NCBI GenBank assembly: GCA_020726505.1
Contig: JAHLEZ010000027.1
Location: forward strand, 372,001-436,000
Direction: 5' to 3'
DNA from: Leptodontidium sp. MPI-SDFR-AT-0119
Lineage: Eukaryota > Ascomycota > Leotiomycetes > Helotiales > Leptodontidiaceae
DNA: 64,000 nt
Shown: positions 1 through 11,057 of the stretch, piece after piece
How the letters are laid out: every line of letters begins with the position of its first letter
Numbering within the stretch: the first letter of the stretch is position 1
Notes under the pieces: generated by a model
Told to the model about the DNA's origin: nothing
Databases searched by the model: none
The model's input: the letters and a program-made list of their open reading frames with translations, nothing else
Position numbers and translations under genes: made by a program

Positions 1-619
1 TCCACGCAGGGTCAGTGGCTAACAGCTTATATAGTCTCCATTGGTAGCTCGATCTCCCATCTATGCACCGAGTCAAGCCGTTCCTGCAAACTCCATCAGC
101 ATCAAGCCATCGATTAAGATGCAGTGGTAATTGTAGCCCATGCTCGTCCCGATCCGATCCGAACGCCAACGCTCTGCTAAAAGCAATCAATCCGTTCCTT
201 CCAACTCTCAGCGATAGCCGGTATCAACGATACATCACCCTCAAGCCCAAAACTCGACCGCATCTCACGGCCTCAAGTCCACGATGCAATACTCAAGCCC
301 CTCTACCTCGTGACTGGGACGAAGCGCATTCGTGTAGATGTGCTGTTCGTCAAAGGGGTAAAACAGTCCATTGTTGCTACACCTCGCAATCGCTTGCTTG
401 CCGGTGTTCAAGGAAAATTGAAGGAAACTTACAAAGGGCTCTTACTCAGCGTACAAACAATCGCAATGCTCTCCTTCATCCTGGTCTGATATCCCAAATT
501 GGGTATGCAGATCGACGCTACTCATGAAGCAAGATTGCGTTGGATGGGTATAGATCCCACCGAGTAGCAGCAGGTCCTCCTTCGAGCAGGACTCGAACAA
601 AGAGTTTTCGTTGACGGTC

Positions 620-1440
620 TCGCATGTGTCACGCGTGCTCTTTTGCTCTGACACAACAACTCGCTGGATGAAGAGCGCATTCGAGATCAAAGGTTCCGCA
701 AAGCATGCCGCATGTCTTGAGGTTGTCGCGCGTGTTAGGCTCGGCATACCTCGGGAATTCTCTGCGGAGTGTGGGAGGGAGGGAGATAGTGCGGAGAGGC
801 TCGCCGCTCTCTAAGTATGCTGGTGGTCGGAATGTGAAGTTATGTTTGTCCTTGGAGCCCGCCATGTCTGGTTCTGGGATGCCTGGGGCGGCCTTTTCAG
901 GTCGAGGTGGGGGTTCAAGTTCGTAGAGCGAGGTAGCCACACTCTATTTTGGTAGCTTCGGAGGGATGTTTGGAATAGTTGGTGATGATGAGCGAGAGTC
1001 AAAAGTGTCCTCGTAACTTAAAGGTTGTGATCTTATTTATAATGGATGGGTATCGGTATTCACTGCTCCCGTTCCTTGAAGGCATGATAGGCGCCGGTCT
1101 CGGGCGCGGCGTGATCCTCCTTACTCCATCTAGGGTCATGTCATGTGTACCATCCATCCTTCTCCTAGTAGCTTCCACATATCCTTCGCATCTCCTCGTC
1201 TTGGTTGGAGCGATCCCTGGAAAGCGCAGACTCCTAGTCATCCCAGAGTCCAGCAGTTCGCCTCTCCTGCTCCTCTTGCTCGGAAACTCCTGCCTAACGT
1301 GTAGCTCTTCGGGCAGCATCTCTTCTTCTAATCTCCTTGTGTGCCAGTTTCACTGCCAGTTGGCCGTTGTCCGCAGCTGCCAAAATTGTGGTATTTCCAC
1401 CCACAGCCGGATCTGAGGCAGCGCGCTGAGGGGTACTAGT
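620..1440 (-). pseudogene. Possible decayed coding segments, unidentified
   Basis: Two stretches on the minus strand look protein-like but I do not recognise the protein. One, about 1440 down to 1090, is rich in Glu, Arg, Gln and Ala and could form a coiled coil; its frame is cut by several stops that would be Gln codons before a C-to-T change. The other, about 1000 down to 760, is Pro and Ser rich (for example SLPPTLRREFP) and contains one in-frame TAG. There is no convincing ATG or complete exon structure. The two may belong to one old gene or be unrelated. Calling them coding rests only on amino-acid composition. Confidence 0.2.
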
Positions 1441-2253
1441 AGTAGCTTAGCGTGACTATTAATACCGCATTATCTAAGCGCAATCAACTCGCTTAACATA
1501 CTTGATATGCGACCCGAATTTCGGATTTTACAGCCAAATCCTGCAAAATTGTATCCTAAAGTTAGTACTGTATTGTATTTGACATAAATTTGTATCCCTA
1601 GTGAATACCGCAAGCACTCTGGTGGACAGAAGTTGCTGACGGCTCTCGGACTATTTTTAGAACTAGAGGCGTTCAAATTTTGCTCCTCATCATTTGCTTT
1701 CATGGGGACCGGTTTAGGCCCTACTTAGTTTTTAAGATACCGGGCTAAAAATAACACACAACTCTTAAATAACCTTTTACCTTATACTCGAAGCTATTAA
1801 AGGTAACTTGAAAATATTTTCTTGATTTTTAGAACAACTTTAAGATAATAAATACTCAATAAATTAAACGAAATAACGAGAAGATGAAAAGGGAACGAAA
1901 GAATAAGGTAATAAAAAAGAGAGACTTTAATAAAGAAAGTATATAAATTAAGAGGATTCAATAGTATTAATATGACTTTAACTATTTGCAATTATAGTTA
2001 ATATATTACGTATAAATTTAAGAATTATAAAATATAATTACTATTAATAACGGAGATTATAAGTAATCGCTCGCTCAATATATAATATATTATATAGCTA
2101 TTCCTAATATTAATTTAGGAAACCGCTTATCTTCTCTAAAGAATATATTACCGGAAAAATATGAAGAAATGCTTCTCTAAATCTAATAGAAAAATAAAAT
2201 CGCCTCGAGAGAATATAAGAAATAAAAGAGATAAAACCAGAATCAATCGTTCA
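1441..2253. other. AT-rich stretch without a gene
   Basis: From about 1700 the composition drops to very AT-rich sequence with abundant TA dinucleotides, the look of RIP-mutated repeat DNA. No reading frame of interest, terminal repeat or RNA gene is visible. Confidence 0.5.
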
Positions 2254-2287
2254 TTAACCTCTTGTGCAAACGGTTAAATAATAGACA

Positions 2288-2500
2288 TTAGAACTCGAAA
2301 TCAGGTTTGAGAGCAGGTTTGCGAGTTCGAAGTTGGACGCGGATAGAAAGAATCCGGCGCTGAGCAAGTTTACTGGGCAAGGGAGCATGTTTATGTTTGA
2401 GAGGGCGGAAGAGAATGCGAAGAAGAGTGCGCATTGGTTGAAGGAACATTTCAGTGCAACGGGGAGTGAGGAGAGGGGGCGAGGCTTCAGAAGGGGCGTG
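2288..2500 (+). other. Short coding-like fragment, unidentified
   Basis: One frame stays open and encodes a charged, helical-looking segment (for example FMFERAEENAKKSAHW) before running into two TGA stops. GC content is higher than in the preceding AT-rich block. It may be a remnant exon. I cannot assign a family and see no start codon or splice sites. Confidence 0.15.
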
Positions 2501-3417
2501 ATATGATGATGGCGAGGAGGGCGGAGAAGGAGAAGGGAGGGCATTAGGATTGCCCGACTCTATATTAGTTGTTCTTTCTTAGCGTTGTGATTTTAGACTT
2601 TGATAGCGATTGAATCAAGTTCGTTGTAGATATCTCTTGTTTAGCCTTTCCAGGCTCGATTTGGCTTTTAAGAACTTCCTCCAGAATAGCAGGATGATCA
2701 AGTAGCCGAAATGTTCGAGTGTTCGAATTAAGTAACATGCTTCTCTTGTCTCCGAATTTATTGTATTAAGTCTAGTTTCGTTATTTAAGAATTGCATTTT
2801 GCATTTCAGATGGGCAGCCTAAACCCCAACCTTCTAGTAAGAGAGCCTCTGAAGATTGGTTTTGGTGCCAGGTGCGAGGTAACTTGTCCCGATCAACGTA
2901 CAGCACACTGTTTATTTTCGCAAGCTTTAGACCTTCAACCAAAACAGCCTGATGGATTCTATCCAAGGATGTCATAGCTGTAGTTGATTGTTCCTGGGTG
3001 GAATAATGAGGTTCCGGGCAAGTCGCCAATTTTCGAGACCGAAGAGTAAGGTGGTCGAAATGCGATGATTATTGGCTCGATTTTTGACATAAATCTGGAA
3101 ATGAGAGAACATCCTCTGACGCAATTCATTGGACCGCATAATTCGCTACATTGAGTTTGTCGCAGAGAAAGTCGCAGCCTAGTTCTGCGTTCGTCGCAGC
3201 GTTTGTTTCTTATTTCAGCCTCCATTCGAAATTTGACATATCTGTAATAAGGCTGCACCTAAAATACTCAACAGAACTCGAGACGGTACCAAGAAAACAG
3301 TGCCCAGCAAGCAGTTTTAGTGACTGTCAACAACACAGTCTTCAAGGAGAAGCGTCAACCATCATACCGTAAATCCAACCTCGAAAGAACCTTGGTTAGC
3401 CTACGATTTAGCAAACT
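2501..3417. other. Intergenic, nothing recognised
   Basis: Only short overlapping frames on both strands, none with recognisable protein features. The last part is presumably the upstream region of the broken gene that begins at 3418. Confidence 0.4.
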
Positions 3418-5129
3418 ATGCCAGAAAGCTCCGACACTGGATTTGGCCTGGCTGAAATCTTGAGGGCGGTCGCTAGAACTAATGGAAATCTGGAAAATAT
3501 GTACAAAGTACTGCGCAAGACAACGAATATTCGACCACAGGTCCCAGTGATGCGAGGGACGCTTGTACCACCCCCGCCGGCACCTCCATGGGTATCTGGC
3601 ACCCACAACCTGATTTCAGGCACACCATTAGCTACTTTGCCTAACCAGATTGTAGATTTGGAGAGGGACGCAGGAAGTCGAATACCTGTAAACTTAGCTC
3701 CCGAATATGTCGCCCTACCGCGTTCAACTTCGTCGGCGGAAGACCGTTACGCTTCTGACTCTTCCATGGGAAGTGATGACGAATCTGAAGACTCCACAAG
3801 ATTCAAGAAGAGAGCCTTCAGAGATTTGACAAATTTTGGGAGATCATCCGTCCCGCTCACGACGATTTCGATGGCTATCTGGAGCACATATTCATTGTCC
3901 TCGCCGCGATAGAGACCACAAATGTTTTCTTCGGAAGTCCGAGAATTGACATTGCTACGCTTCGGAAGCTTTTTTCTTGTACCAACAGATCTACTTCTCT
4001 CATTCTCAATGTTCCGTTGACAGCGGTAATCGAATATGCCTCATTATCAACTCCAGATGCCCATTCGACTGATAAAGTACGGTTGAGCAGAGGTTTACAC
4101 TTATCTAAATTGGACTTCCCACCGGAACTTCAGGGCAGATCCTTCTCTCCTCAGCATCTTGGTTTCAATACTCTGAGAAAGATCGGAAACATAAAATTAG
4201 AATGGACAGAGGTTCTTGAGGACCATTTGCTCTTTGACCCGACTTTGTTAATTCTGCGCGTGTACTGGTTTGGCTGGGCAAATAACAATGCGTCTTATTA
4301 GTAGGCTCCTACTTCTACACTATCAGACGTTGCTTTTAATCACTAATAAAGCCTTTAATGTGGCGCCTTCGAGTATAATACTTTTGTAGCTCACAACTTC
4401 CACTATCGATCTCGCTCCGGGCATCACCGTGACCCATTCGATGAAGAGGTCGTTAACACCTACAGGTGGGTTTTCGGAGGCATTATTAACCATGGAGCAG
4501 CAGCTCAAGACTATTTCGGCCTTCCCCTTCCTTGGTGGCTTAGACCATTTAATGATCAAGGAGAGTCGCTTCAAGATGGCTCAGATCTCCCTAAAGGCGA
4601 CACTATGTAGCAAACACGGACATGTTTATTCCAGAAGCCGTTGAACAGTCTAATACAGTACACTAGGAAAAAGTTTGGCTACCGAAAGATCAGAAAGTCC
4701 CAAGGTAAAACACTTGGCTCGCTGCAATATGACCTTTACGGCAAGAAGTGTCGTCTGCCGCCCGAATGTATCAACCATATGCACCCCTCGGATCCTGACG
4801 ATGATTTATCGGATTTGAGCTCTCGGTATCCAGGGGATCCTACCCAAACATCTATTTCATATAGTCGCTATCCTATCATGGCATCAAGGATTAATATTCT
4901 CGCAAACTATATGGCCCAGCAGAAACCATTTGGATTTCTGGCTTTGTGGCGGGACAAGCGGGACTCGAATTCCTGGTTTACATTTTGGGTTGCGGTTACT
5001 TTCGGAGCCGTGGCGTTGGTGGTAGCATTTGCGGGGTTGGCGGTGAGTTCGGCGCAGGCATGGGCTGCTTTCAAGGCTTTAGACTTGCAGGTAGCCCAGA
5101 CACCAGCGGCTCAAGCTTCTGGAGGTTAG
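3418..5129 (+). pseudogene. Broken gene for a fungal protein with a C-terminal membrane anchor
   Basis: I read this as one ancestral gene in three disrupted pieces. The first runs in frame 1 from the ATG at 3418 to about 3790 and is Pro- and Ser/Asp-rich. The sense then continues in frame 3 (from about 3795, with RFDKFWEIIRPAHDDF) to a stop at 4301. The 4302-4640 stretch has stops in all frames. The last piece, about 4641-5129, carries MASRINILANYMAQQKP, then LWRDKRDS, then one strong hydrophobic segment (FTFWVAVTFGAVALVVAFAG). A short Trp/Arg/Asp motif just before a single C-terminal membrane segment recurs in many uncharacterised ascomycete proteins. No function is known to me. Sequencing error could explain one shift, but not all the lesions. 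Confidence 0.6.
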
Positions 5130-5274
5130 TGAGGATTCAACTGAGAAATGCGAGTCTTTGGAAGCAAATTTATCTCCAGCGGTATTTGGAAGCGCCTTAA
5201 ATCGGTTTAGGGGCAAGGTGTTGGGATTAATGTGGTGCAGCAGCCAATCTTCTGCTCCTTATTACTACAGAACC

Positions 5275-5455
5275 CTATTTCAATTCAACACACTGAATCT
5301 CACAGCCATTACATTCTTGATCCCCCTCTTCATACTTTACCATGGCGTCATCCCATTTTTCTTGCCTGACAAAGTCAATGAATGCAGGTCCCACCACAAG
5401 ATAATGTTCACCTTCTCGTCGAAGAACTATTGGAATCGGGTGTCTGAACAACATC
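5275..5455 (-). pseudogene. Out-of-frame ancestral C-terminus of the HET gene
   Basis: Directly after the GDEI codons of the upstream HET gene, a shifted frame reads MLFRHPIPIVLRREGEHYLV, continuing as a conserved-looking tail to a TAG at 5275-5277. The other HET gene of the same subfamily ends in the matching order (GDVLCIFLGCPVPIVLR, then FVGPCYV). The tail is therefore the original end of the protein, now separated by a one- or two-base indel between about 5450 and 5465. No GT-AG pair at that spot could splice it back. Confidence 0.7.
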
Positions 5456-7085
5456 CAATCTCATCACCAGGGATCGTTGCCATCGGAGCTAGCCCCATGA
5501 TGCCGTTTTGCGTAAGAACCAAATATCGGTTTAGTGAAGCGATTGCCATTGTTCTGTTCCTTAAACCCCACATGACATAGTCAAATTGGCGCATGGCTCC
5601 CTGGAGATTAGGATTTTCTTTCAGTTGCTCCGCAAGAGCTACAGGGAAAAGCTGCTCGAATCGAGCTAGGCTGCCGGTGTCCACGAAATGAGCAACCGCC
5701 GCTGGTGTCCTGCAAATATGCATTATAGAGACAAATGATCGCATAGCGTCAAGTTTTGTGAGCGACCTATCTCTTTGGCTGTTTATAATAGTCCACTTGT
5801 TGAAATATTCGTCCCAAGACTTCAGGAAATTACCGAAGCTGTGGTCACCCTGCCAGCTCATTGCTCGGCACACATCTTCGATCTTCGAGATATGCATTCC
5901 ATGAACGTGCAAGGATTTGTGGTCGGTGGAAAGTGAAGGTAAAATGGCAGTGCTATAGCTGATGCCAGCAACGAGGGATTGAAGCCAAGAGAAACAGCTT
6001 GACCCCTGATCAGCGGTCGGCCCGAGTGTTCCTGTGCGATGACCTCTAGGGTATGGCAGCCAGGTTGGAAGATCAGAATGGTTTTGCGATACATTCAGGC
6101 CAGCAAAATTTAGAAATGCCAGGGAGTGGTGCTTCTGAACAAGGACATGAACCACTTGACAATAAACCTCCGAGGGTGGGAGATCATAGTTCACTTCGAT
6201 ATCTTCGACATCATCCTCGAGTAGCGCTAGCAGTCCATATATCTTGTCTCTGATATCGGTTGCCTTCAGGTGACTGGTGCAGTGCAACATGTCGTATATA
6301 TTTTTATAGCATCGAGGGTTAGCAGCGCTAACAGACTTTATTTTCTCAAATGGGCCAGATCCCACTGCCAGCGCTCTCCACCTAACGAGTTCACCGTGCT
6401 CCAGAATTGGACCGTACTCCTCAATGTACTTTTCCAAGACCACAAAGAACCAACTAAGAATTGCGTGAGAGATCGGAACCTCATGGCAGTAAATCAAGAG
6501 CTTTTTCGCATAAGCAATTTCCTGCTGTACCCACACTCGACTCCAGTAAGGATCCTCGACAATCGATTTGATGGGTTGCCAGAATTCGGGATTGTCGCCG
6601 AGATCATCGATTGACTGGATATCCATACAGAGGTGCTTGAGTCTTCCTAGCACTGCACCTGGTATCTCAAAATCGAGCCAAGTTCTGACGTTCTCAGCCG
6701 CAGCGTATATTCTCCACATGATCTTCACCTGGGAATTGCGCTCCTCGATGTTGCGTTGATTGATACAAATCGCATCGACCCAAATTCTGACCACTTCGTT
6801 CTTACGAGTCTCGAAATGACTAATGTGTCTTAGAGCTCGCTCAAGATTCTTAGTTACTAGATAGTCTCTAGTATCATCCAGCTGTATTGTAGTCTGCTCG
6901 TGCGTGCTTCCCCAAACGTACGATAGTGCATCGTACTTTGGCAAATCCTTCAAAGACCCATGAATTAGGCGTGCTTGTATGGGTGTCGATGAGTCTAATC
7001 CTCGGGGGAGCAGCTCTAAAAACCGTATTTCATCTTGAGCGGCGGCCAAAGGCAAATATGGGTAGTTGTTGTGCAGGTTCTCCAT
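5427..7085 (-). CDS. HET-domain protein, single exon, 552 aa, C-terminus frameshifted
   Basis: HET proteins are fungal heterokaryon-incompatibility factors; the HET domain triggers a cell-death response after non-self recognition. The HET motifs are clear: YDALSYVWG at about residues 52-60, IWVDAICINQ at about 100-109, and the following QVKIMWRIY segment. A conserved DPYWSRVWVQQEIAYAKK block follows, and RDKIYGLLALL lies in the middle. ATG at 7083-7085; no intron is needed. The product ends abruptly after GDEIGCCSD, where relatives continue into a phobic strand module. That module is present in another frame down to 5275, so the annotated stop at 5427 probably results from a small indel. Expression and function are unknown. 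The same subfamily occurs again at 29713. Confidence 0.85.
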   Translation of the reverse strand: MENLHNNYPYLPLAAAQDEIRFLELLPRGLDSSTPIQARLIHGSLKDLPKYDALSYVWGSTHEQTTIQLDDTRDYLVTKNLERALRHISHFETRKNEVVRIWVDAICINQRNIEERNSQVKIMWRIYAAAENVRTWLDFEIPGAVLGRLKHLCMDIQSIDDLGDNPEFWQPIKSIVEDPYWSRVWVQQEIAYAKKLLIYCHEVPISHAILSWFFVVLEKYIEEYGPILEHGELVRWRALAVGSGPFEKIKSVSAANPRCYKNIYDMLHCTSHLKATDIRDKIYGLLALLEDDVEDIEVNYDLPPSEVYCQVVHVLVQKHHSLAFLNFAGLNVSQNHSDLPTWLPYPRGHRTGTLGPTADQGSSCFSWLQSLVAGISYSTAILPSLSTDHKSLHVHGMHISKIEDVCRAMSWQGDHSFGNFLKSWDEYFNKWTIINSQRDRSLTKLDAMRSFVSIMHICRTPAAVAHFVDTGSLARFEQLFPVALAEQLKENPNLQGAMRQFDYVMWGLRNRTMAIASLNRYLVLTQNGIMGLAPMATIPGDEIGCCSDTRFQ

Positions 7086-9078
7086 TTCATTTGTTGGGTT
7101 CCTGGCGACGGACAGAGTCGGACATCGAGGTGGAACTCAGCCCACTGTCCCGCGTTTCTATTTATAGTTCACAACCACGTGATAGAAGATTTGACTCCGT
7201 AATTTACTACTTCTGTTTTCTATGCTTAAATTTCTACTCTATCAATAGTATTAGTAATAATTACGCCTCGTTAAATAAATTAAAATTTACTCTTTTACTA
7301 TTCCAGCTTTAAAACAGTGTCAACTGAATCCGGACACGTTGCCAGTGCGAGAGAATCATCAACTCCGAGGAGAATTGATAAACCTCCACAGAGCAAACTT
7401 ATAGTTGAAGGAGTTCACTGCTTACCAAAGTTTGAAATCTCAGGAGCTTTTATAGGCCGCCAGACTAGCCAGCCCGCCTGCCTCTATAAACCGTCCTCCA
7501 CCACATTATACCGGCAGATTTTGTCTTGGAACTATCCGGAACGATAAAGTGAGAACTCGATCCCGCACTTAAGATCTTCCCGACGATCCCTAAGCATTCC
7601 TTCAGTTACGACGTAACATAAGTGCTAGAGAGCTACGGACCGGCTCGCTCATTAGCTACCATGACCAGCCTACTCAGCGGTTACGCAAATTATAACCGGA
7701 TAGCGCTAGCAAAAGCTTTCCAGAGCCAAGATATTACTCTCGACCCTAGCAAAATACAATAATCATCGACCGGTAAGATAAGCACTAATAACTCTATTTG
7801 TTAAGCAACTCGGCTGGGGTGTTAGCCCTTACTTGAGCAGAATCCACATACGACCCTCCTAATATTAAATTTCCCCTGGCCAGTCCTGTCTCTCTCGCCC
7901 ACCCCCTCTAGCTTCGCGGGTACTAAGGCCTCTCATATTCACCATCTTCATGCTCTCCCTGCTCAGTTTTCTCATTATTCACAGGCGCCTGGGTGGAATA
8001 ACGAAAATTTAACAGCATTTATTCTTCTAACCAACTAACTACCTGCTTTTAGTCTTGAAAATATTAGAGAGGCTGCTAATTACCTGCTACCCGCCACTAT
8101 AATTACGCGAAGATACTACAGACTTCCGCCTCCTTGTCCTCGTGTCATGTGTGAGGCGCCCAGTTTATCCAGTGAAGCTTCAGCTGGAACGGGGGGAGGG
8201 TGTTGGAATGCGGGGGTTGCGAAGGGCTATGTAGTTTGGGGTTTAGGGGGTGCTGGGCATGGATCAGCCGTTTCCTGTTCGCTATCGACAACCACACGGA
8301 ATCCTCGACACATCGCTTCGTATCGCTTCTAAAACTTTATCAATTCGCCACCCCTATCTTTAATGTTTTGCTTTATTAATGTTGAAGAAAGCCTCAACCC
8401 ATGAATCTATTCCAGTACAGCATTTCTTACCACCCCATCTTCTTTCATCCTATCGTTCGGGGGGGTATTCCTCATCGTCAATCTCTCTGCTGCATTTCGT
8501 CATCGCTCTATTCAGTAATCATTATTGCGAGTTTCGTCAATTGACCGTCTTCATGCGCTAGCTTCAGGGGTCTCGATTAGGATCAATTGGCTTTCAAAGC
8601 CAGTGAAATGGAATCTAGGATTTCAGGGTCCTCTTGGCTGCTGTTCTGCGCCGTTGGGCTAATGGTGGTTTCGAGGGATGAGATGGCCGTGTGCGACGCC
8701 ACTTTTATACCTCCTACTTCTTCTTTTTGCTTTGCAGTTCAGTTTACGTCGTTGAAGACAGAACGATGGCAGTACCACGCAGCTCAACTACATCTGTGTT
8801 GTTCAACCTAGCTCTTTGTGGCTCTGTGGCCAATCACATGAAGACTTACGGCCTGCACACGCACGCCATAGCAAGTGCCGGCTGAGATTCTATCTTTACA
8901 CTTTAGAGAAGGAATGATCAAGTGACAGCAGCAAAAGGCATGATAGTCTTTCATTTTGAGTTGTTCTAACGAAAGACAAGACATACGACCTTGCACCAGC
9001 GCCCCTATTTTTCCTTCCGACCCGTACCCCCACGCCTTACTCCTCCTGCTCATCATTCAAAATGTCAACCCTGAGAAC
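7086..9078. other. Intergenic, no supported gene
   Basis: Nearly 2 kb with only short frames. 7150-7310 is AT-rich. 7320-8110 has a mixed, stop-rich composition that could be an old repeat, but I recognise no transposase or terminal repeat. 8140-9060 holds short frames rich in Ser and Leu that look random. Confidence 0.4.
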
Positions 9079-9804
9079 TCATGACGAAAATTGTGTCCCA
9101 ATGCCTGTATATGTATTACCCCACTGATCAAGTCCTTGGGGTGATGCCTCAGTGGGAGCTGAAAAGAAAAATGACGGCTTAGTGTTCGAAGGAACGTTAG
9201 AGAACTCGGACTCGAGCGAGTGGTCGTATAGGTCGACCTCGTTGATGCATGTCGGGTACGGATGGACCTCTTGGTATCCAACCGAGGGAAAGGGGAGTCC
9301 GATATCTGCGTCGAAGCCTTGGTTATCCACCTTTACTAATGCAATTGAAAGCTGACATTTGGACCATCGGCGTGGATATGAGTATGGCTCCACATGCCCC
9401 TTCGGGCATACATGTTCATCCAAGGTGGATACATACGCAACCGTATCGCCCAGAGAGATTGGGTTCATATGATGCTTATTAAATAGGTGTTTGTTCGTGG
9501 CTCTACCGTCCGCAGGTATGTTTTTGGTGTTGTGTTGTTGAAGTACTTGTTGGGTGAGGGCAAGGGGTACTTGGCGGCCAGGCTCGTCAACTCGACCGAG
9601 GGAATCGAAGGACTCGAAGGACTGCGACGTCCATGTAGCGTTGGAGAGTTGGTATTCTCCATGATTGACGTGTCTATTGTCTTCGCGCGTTGCATGTGCT
9701 ATCACTCCTTCGCTGGTAGCATCGTGGTTTGTGTCGGAGGCGGTGGTCGTATCATTCTCAAGCGAGGTAGTCTCATCACTAGATACAAGGCAATTGTCAG
9801 CCAT
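9079..9804 (-). CDS. Hypothetical protein, 241 aa
   Basis: An open frame with a true ATG (9802-9804) and no internal stop. The N-terminal 60 residues are rich in Ser, Thr, Asp and Asn and likely disordered. The middle and C-terminal parts contain Pro, Tyr, His and a few Cys (for example EHVCPKGHVEPYSYPRR). There is no signal peptide or membrane segment, and I recognise no domain. Length and composition look like a fungal nuclear or regulatory protein, but this is a guess; shorter frames overlap on both strands. No intron was detected, though the 3' end could splice to a downstream exon. Confidence 0.4.
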   Translation of the reverse strand: MADNCLVSSDETTSLENDTTTASDTNHDATSEGVIAHATREDNRHVNHGEYQLSNATWTSQSFESFDSLGRVDEPGRQVPLALTQQVLQQHNTKNIPADGRATNKHLFNKHHMNPISLGDTVAYVSTLDEHVCPKGHVEPYSYPRRWSKCQLSIALVKVDNQGFDADIGLPFPSVGYQEVHPYPTCINEVDLYDHSLESEFSNVPSNTKPSFFFSAPTEASPQGLDQWGNTYTGIGTQFSS

Positions 9805-11057
9805 CGCATCAGATAATTCTTAAATGCTAGCCTACCTGGCAGGATTTGCATAGCATGACGCAATTGTCGAGGGGACGGAATGCATTGCGAGGCACGTAAC
9901 CGAATTGTTTCGTGAAAGTAGTGATGCGAGAAAGATATTTGGCAATCCGCAGATTGGCCGAGTAAACAATGGGAAAATGTGCAAGGAAATAACAGACGCA
10001 GAAGGGGTTGTCCAGAACTTATAAGGACAACCCAAGAATATCGAACAGCACATGGCAGATCCATGGTGAGGCAACCCAAGATGAAGTGCAATACTTAATT
10101 CTATTTGATCTTGATAAATTTCGTGGGGCAGGAAAAGGCATTTTGGACAGATTTTGTGCAACTTTCGGAAATGCGCAGATGCTAAGGGTGCAATTTGCAC
10201 CTTTTGGGGAGAGTCTTGGCGCCCGGTTGTAGTCCAAACGATCCCCTTGAGGTGGAACTTGGAGGGAAAGGTTTCCTGCCAAACGTGCAAAACTGCGCCT
10301 TTTTGTGCAGGTTCTGTGCAATTTGCACAATTCGCCAAGCACCAGGCACGGCACAGCCCCCAGCTGATCTGCAGGCAAAAAAGCAAAGTGATCAATCATA
10401 GGCTGCAGAAAACGCCAAAGCATTTCCTCGTATGGGAGTGTGCTCTCAGCGAGCCCTGATACGGCAGGTTGGTTGAAAAAAGACTTTTCGGCTATATATT
10501 CATTGGTGGAAAGGAACCATGACTACTGTACTGCAGCGATAGCAATAAGCGGGGACGTCGAGAGGGTCAAGAGAAGAAGCCCACCTGGCCGCGTTTGCCA
10601 GGACCACACCTCCACCTCCCAACGCCCGACTGTGAAGACAGACCTTAAAGCTCTGTGCCTCGAGGCTGCTCCCTTCCATCTCTGCGCGACCAAGAATTCC
10701 AGCAGAAGGTCTCAACCAGAGCTGATGCACCTTCGGCTTCAATATCATTCCAAACACCCCTCAAGCCGACAACAAACACCGGTATCCCAGGAGCGTTATG
10801 ACCTCAACCCCCCGAAGTAGCGCAAAGTGATCGATCGTACAACGCCAACATCCTCTCAAGTTCAAGCAAGGTTGGACCAGAAAGGTGTTGGGCAAGGCGG
10901 CCATCATCGTACGCATTGGCCAACCAACAGTGGGTCAGTCGGATCCTGGTCACGTGGCCTACATCACCTGACGCTGCATTAGTTGGACTTGAATTGGATC
11001 AAGCAACTTTCTTCTGACAAAATCGGGCTTGGACAACTCTGAACCGAAGCTGGAATC
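9805..11057. other. Intergenic with short repeated motif
   Basis: Between 10150 and 10340 the motif GTGCAATTTGCAC or close variants appears several times, suggesting a small repeat or a regulatory cluster. Overlapping frames on both strands here lack protein character. The last 200 bases are the likely promoter of the Clr5-ankyrin gene; I see no clear TATA box. Confidence 0.3.

Noticed and set aside
63..527. Plus-strand open frame of 154 codons at the window start
   Set aside because: Low-information composition, no domain, no splice context; could be a chance frame in unmutated DNA.
5158..5580. Plus-strand frame of 140 codons between the broken gene and the HET gene
   Set aside because: It is the antisense shadow of the HET gene C-terminal region.
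9832..10395. Minus-strand open frame of 187 codons, Cys-rich
   Set aside because: Composition comes from repeated TGCA-rich DNA; overlapping long frames exist on the other strand and no domain is visible.
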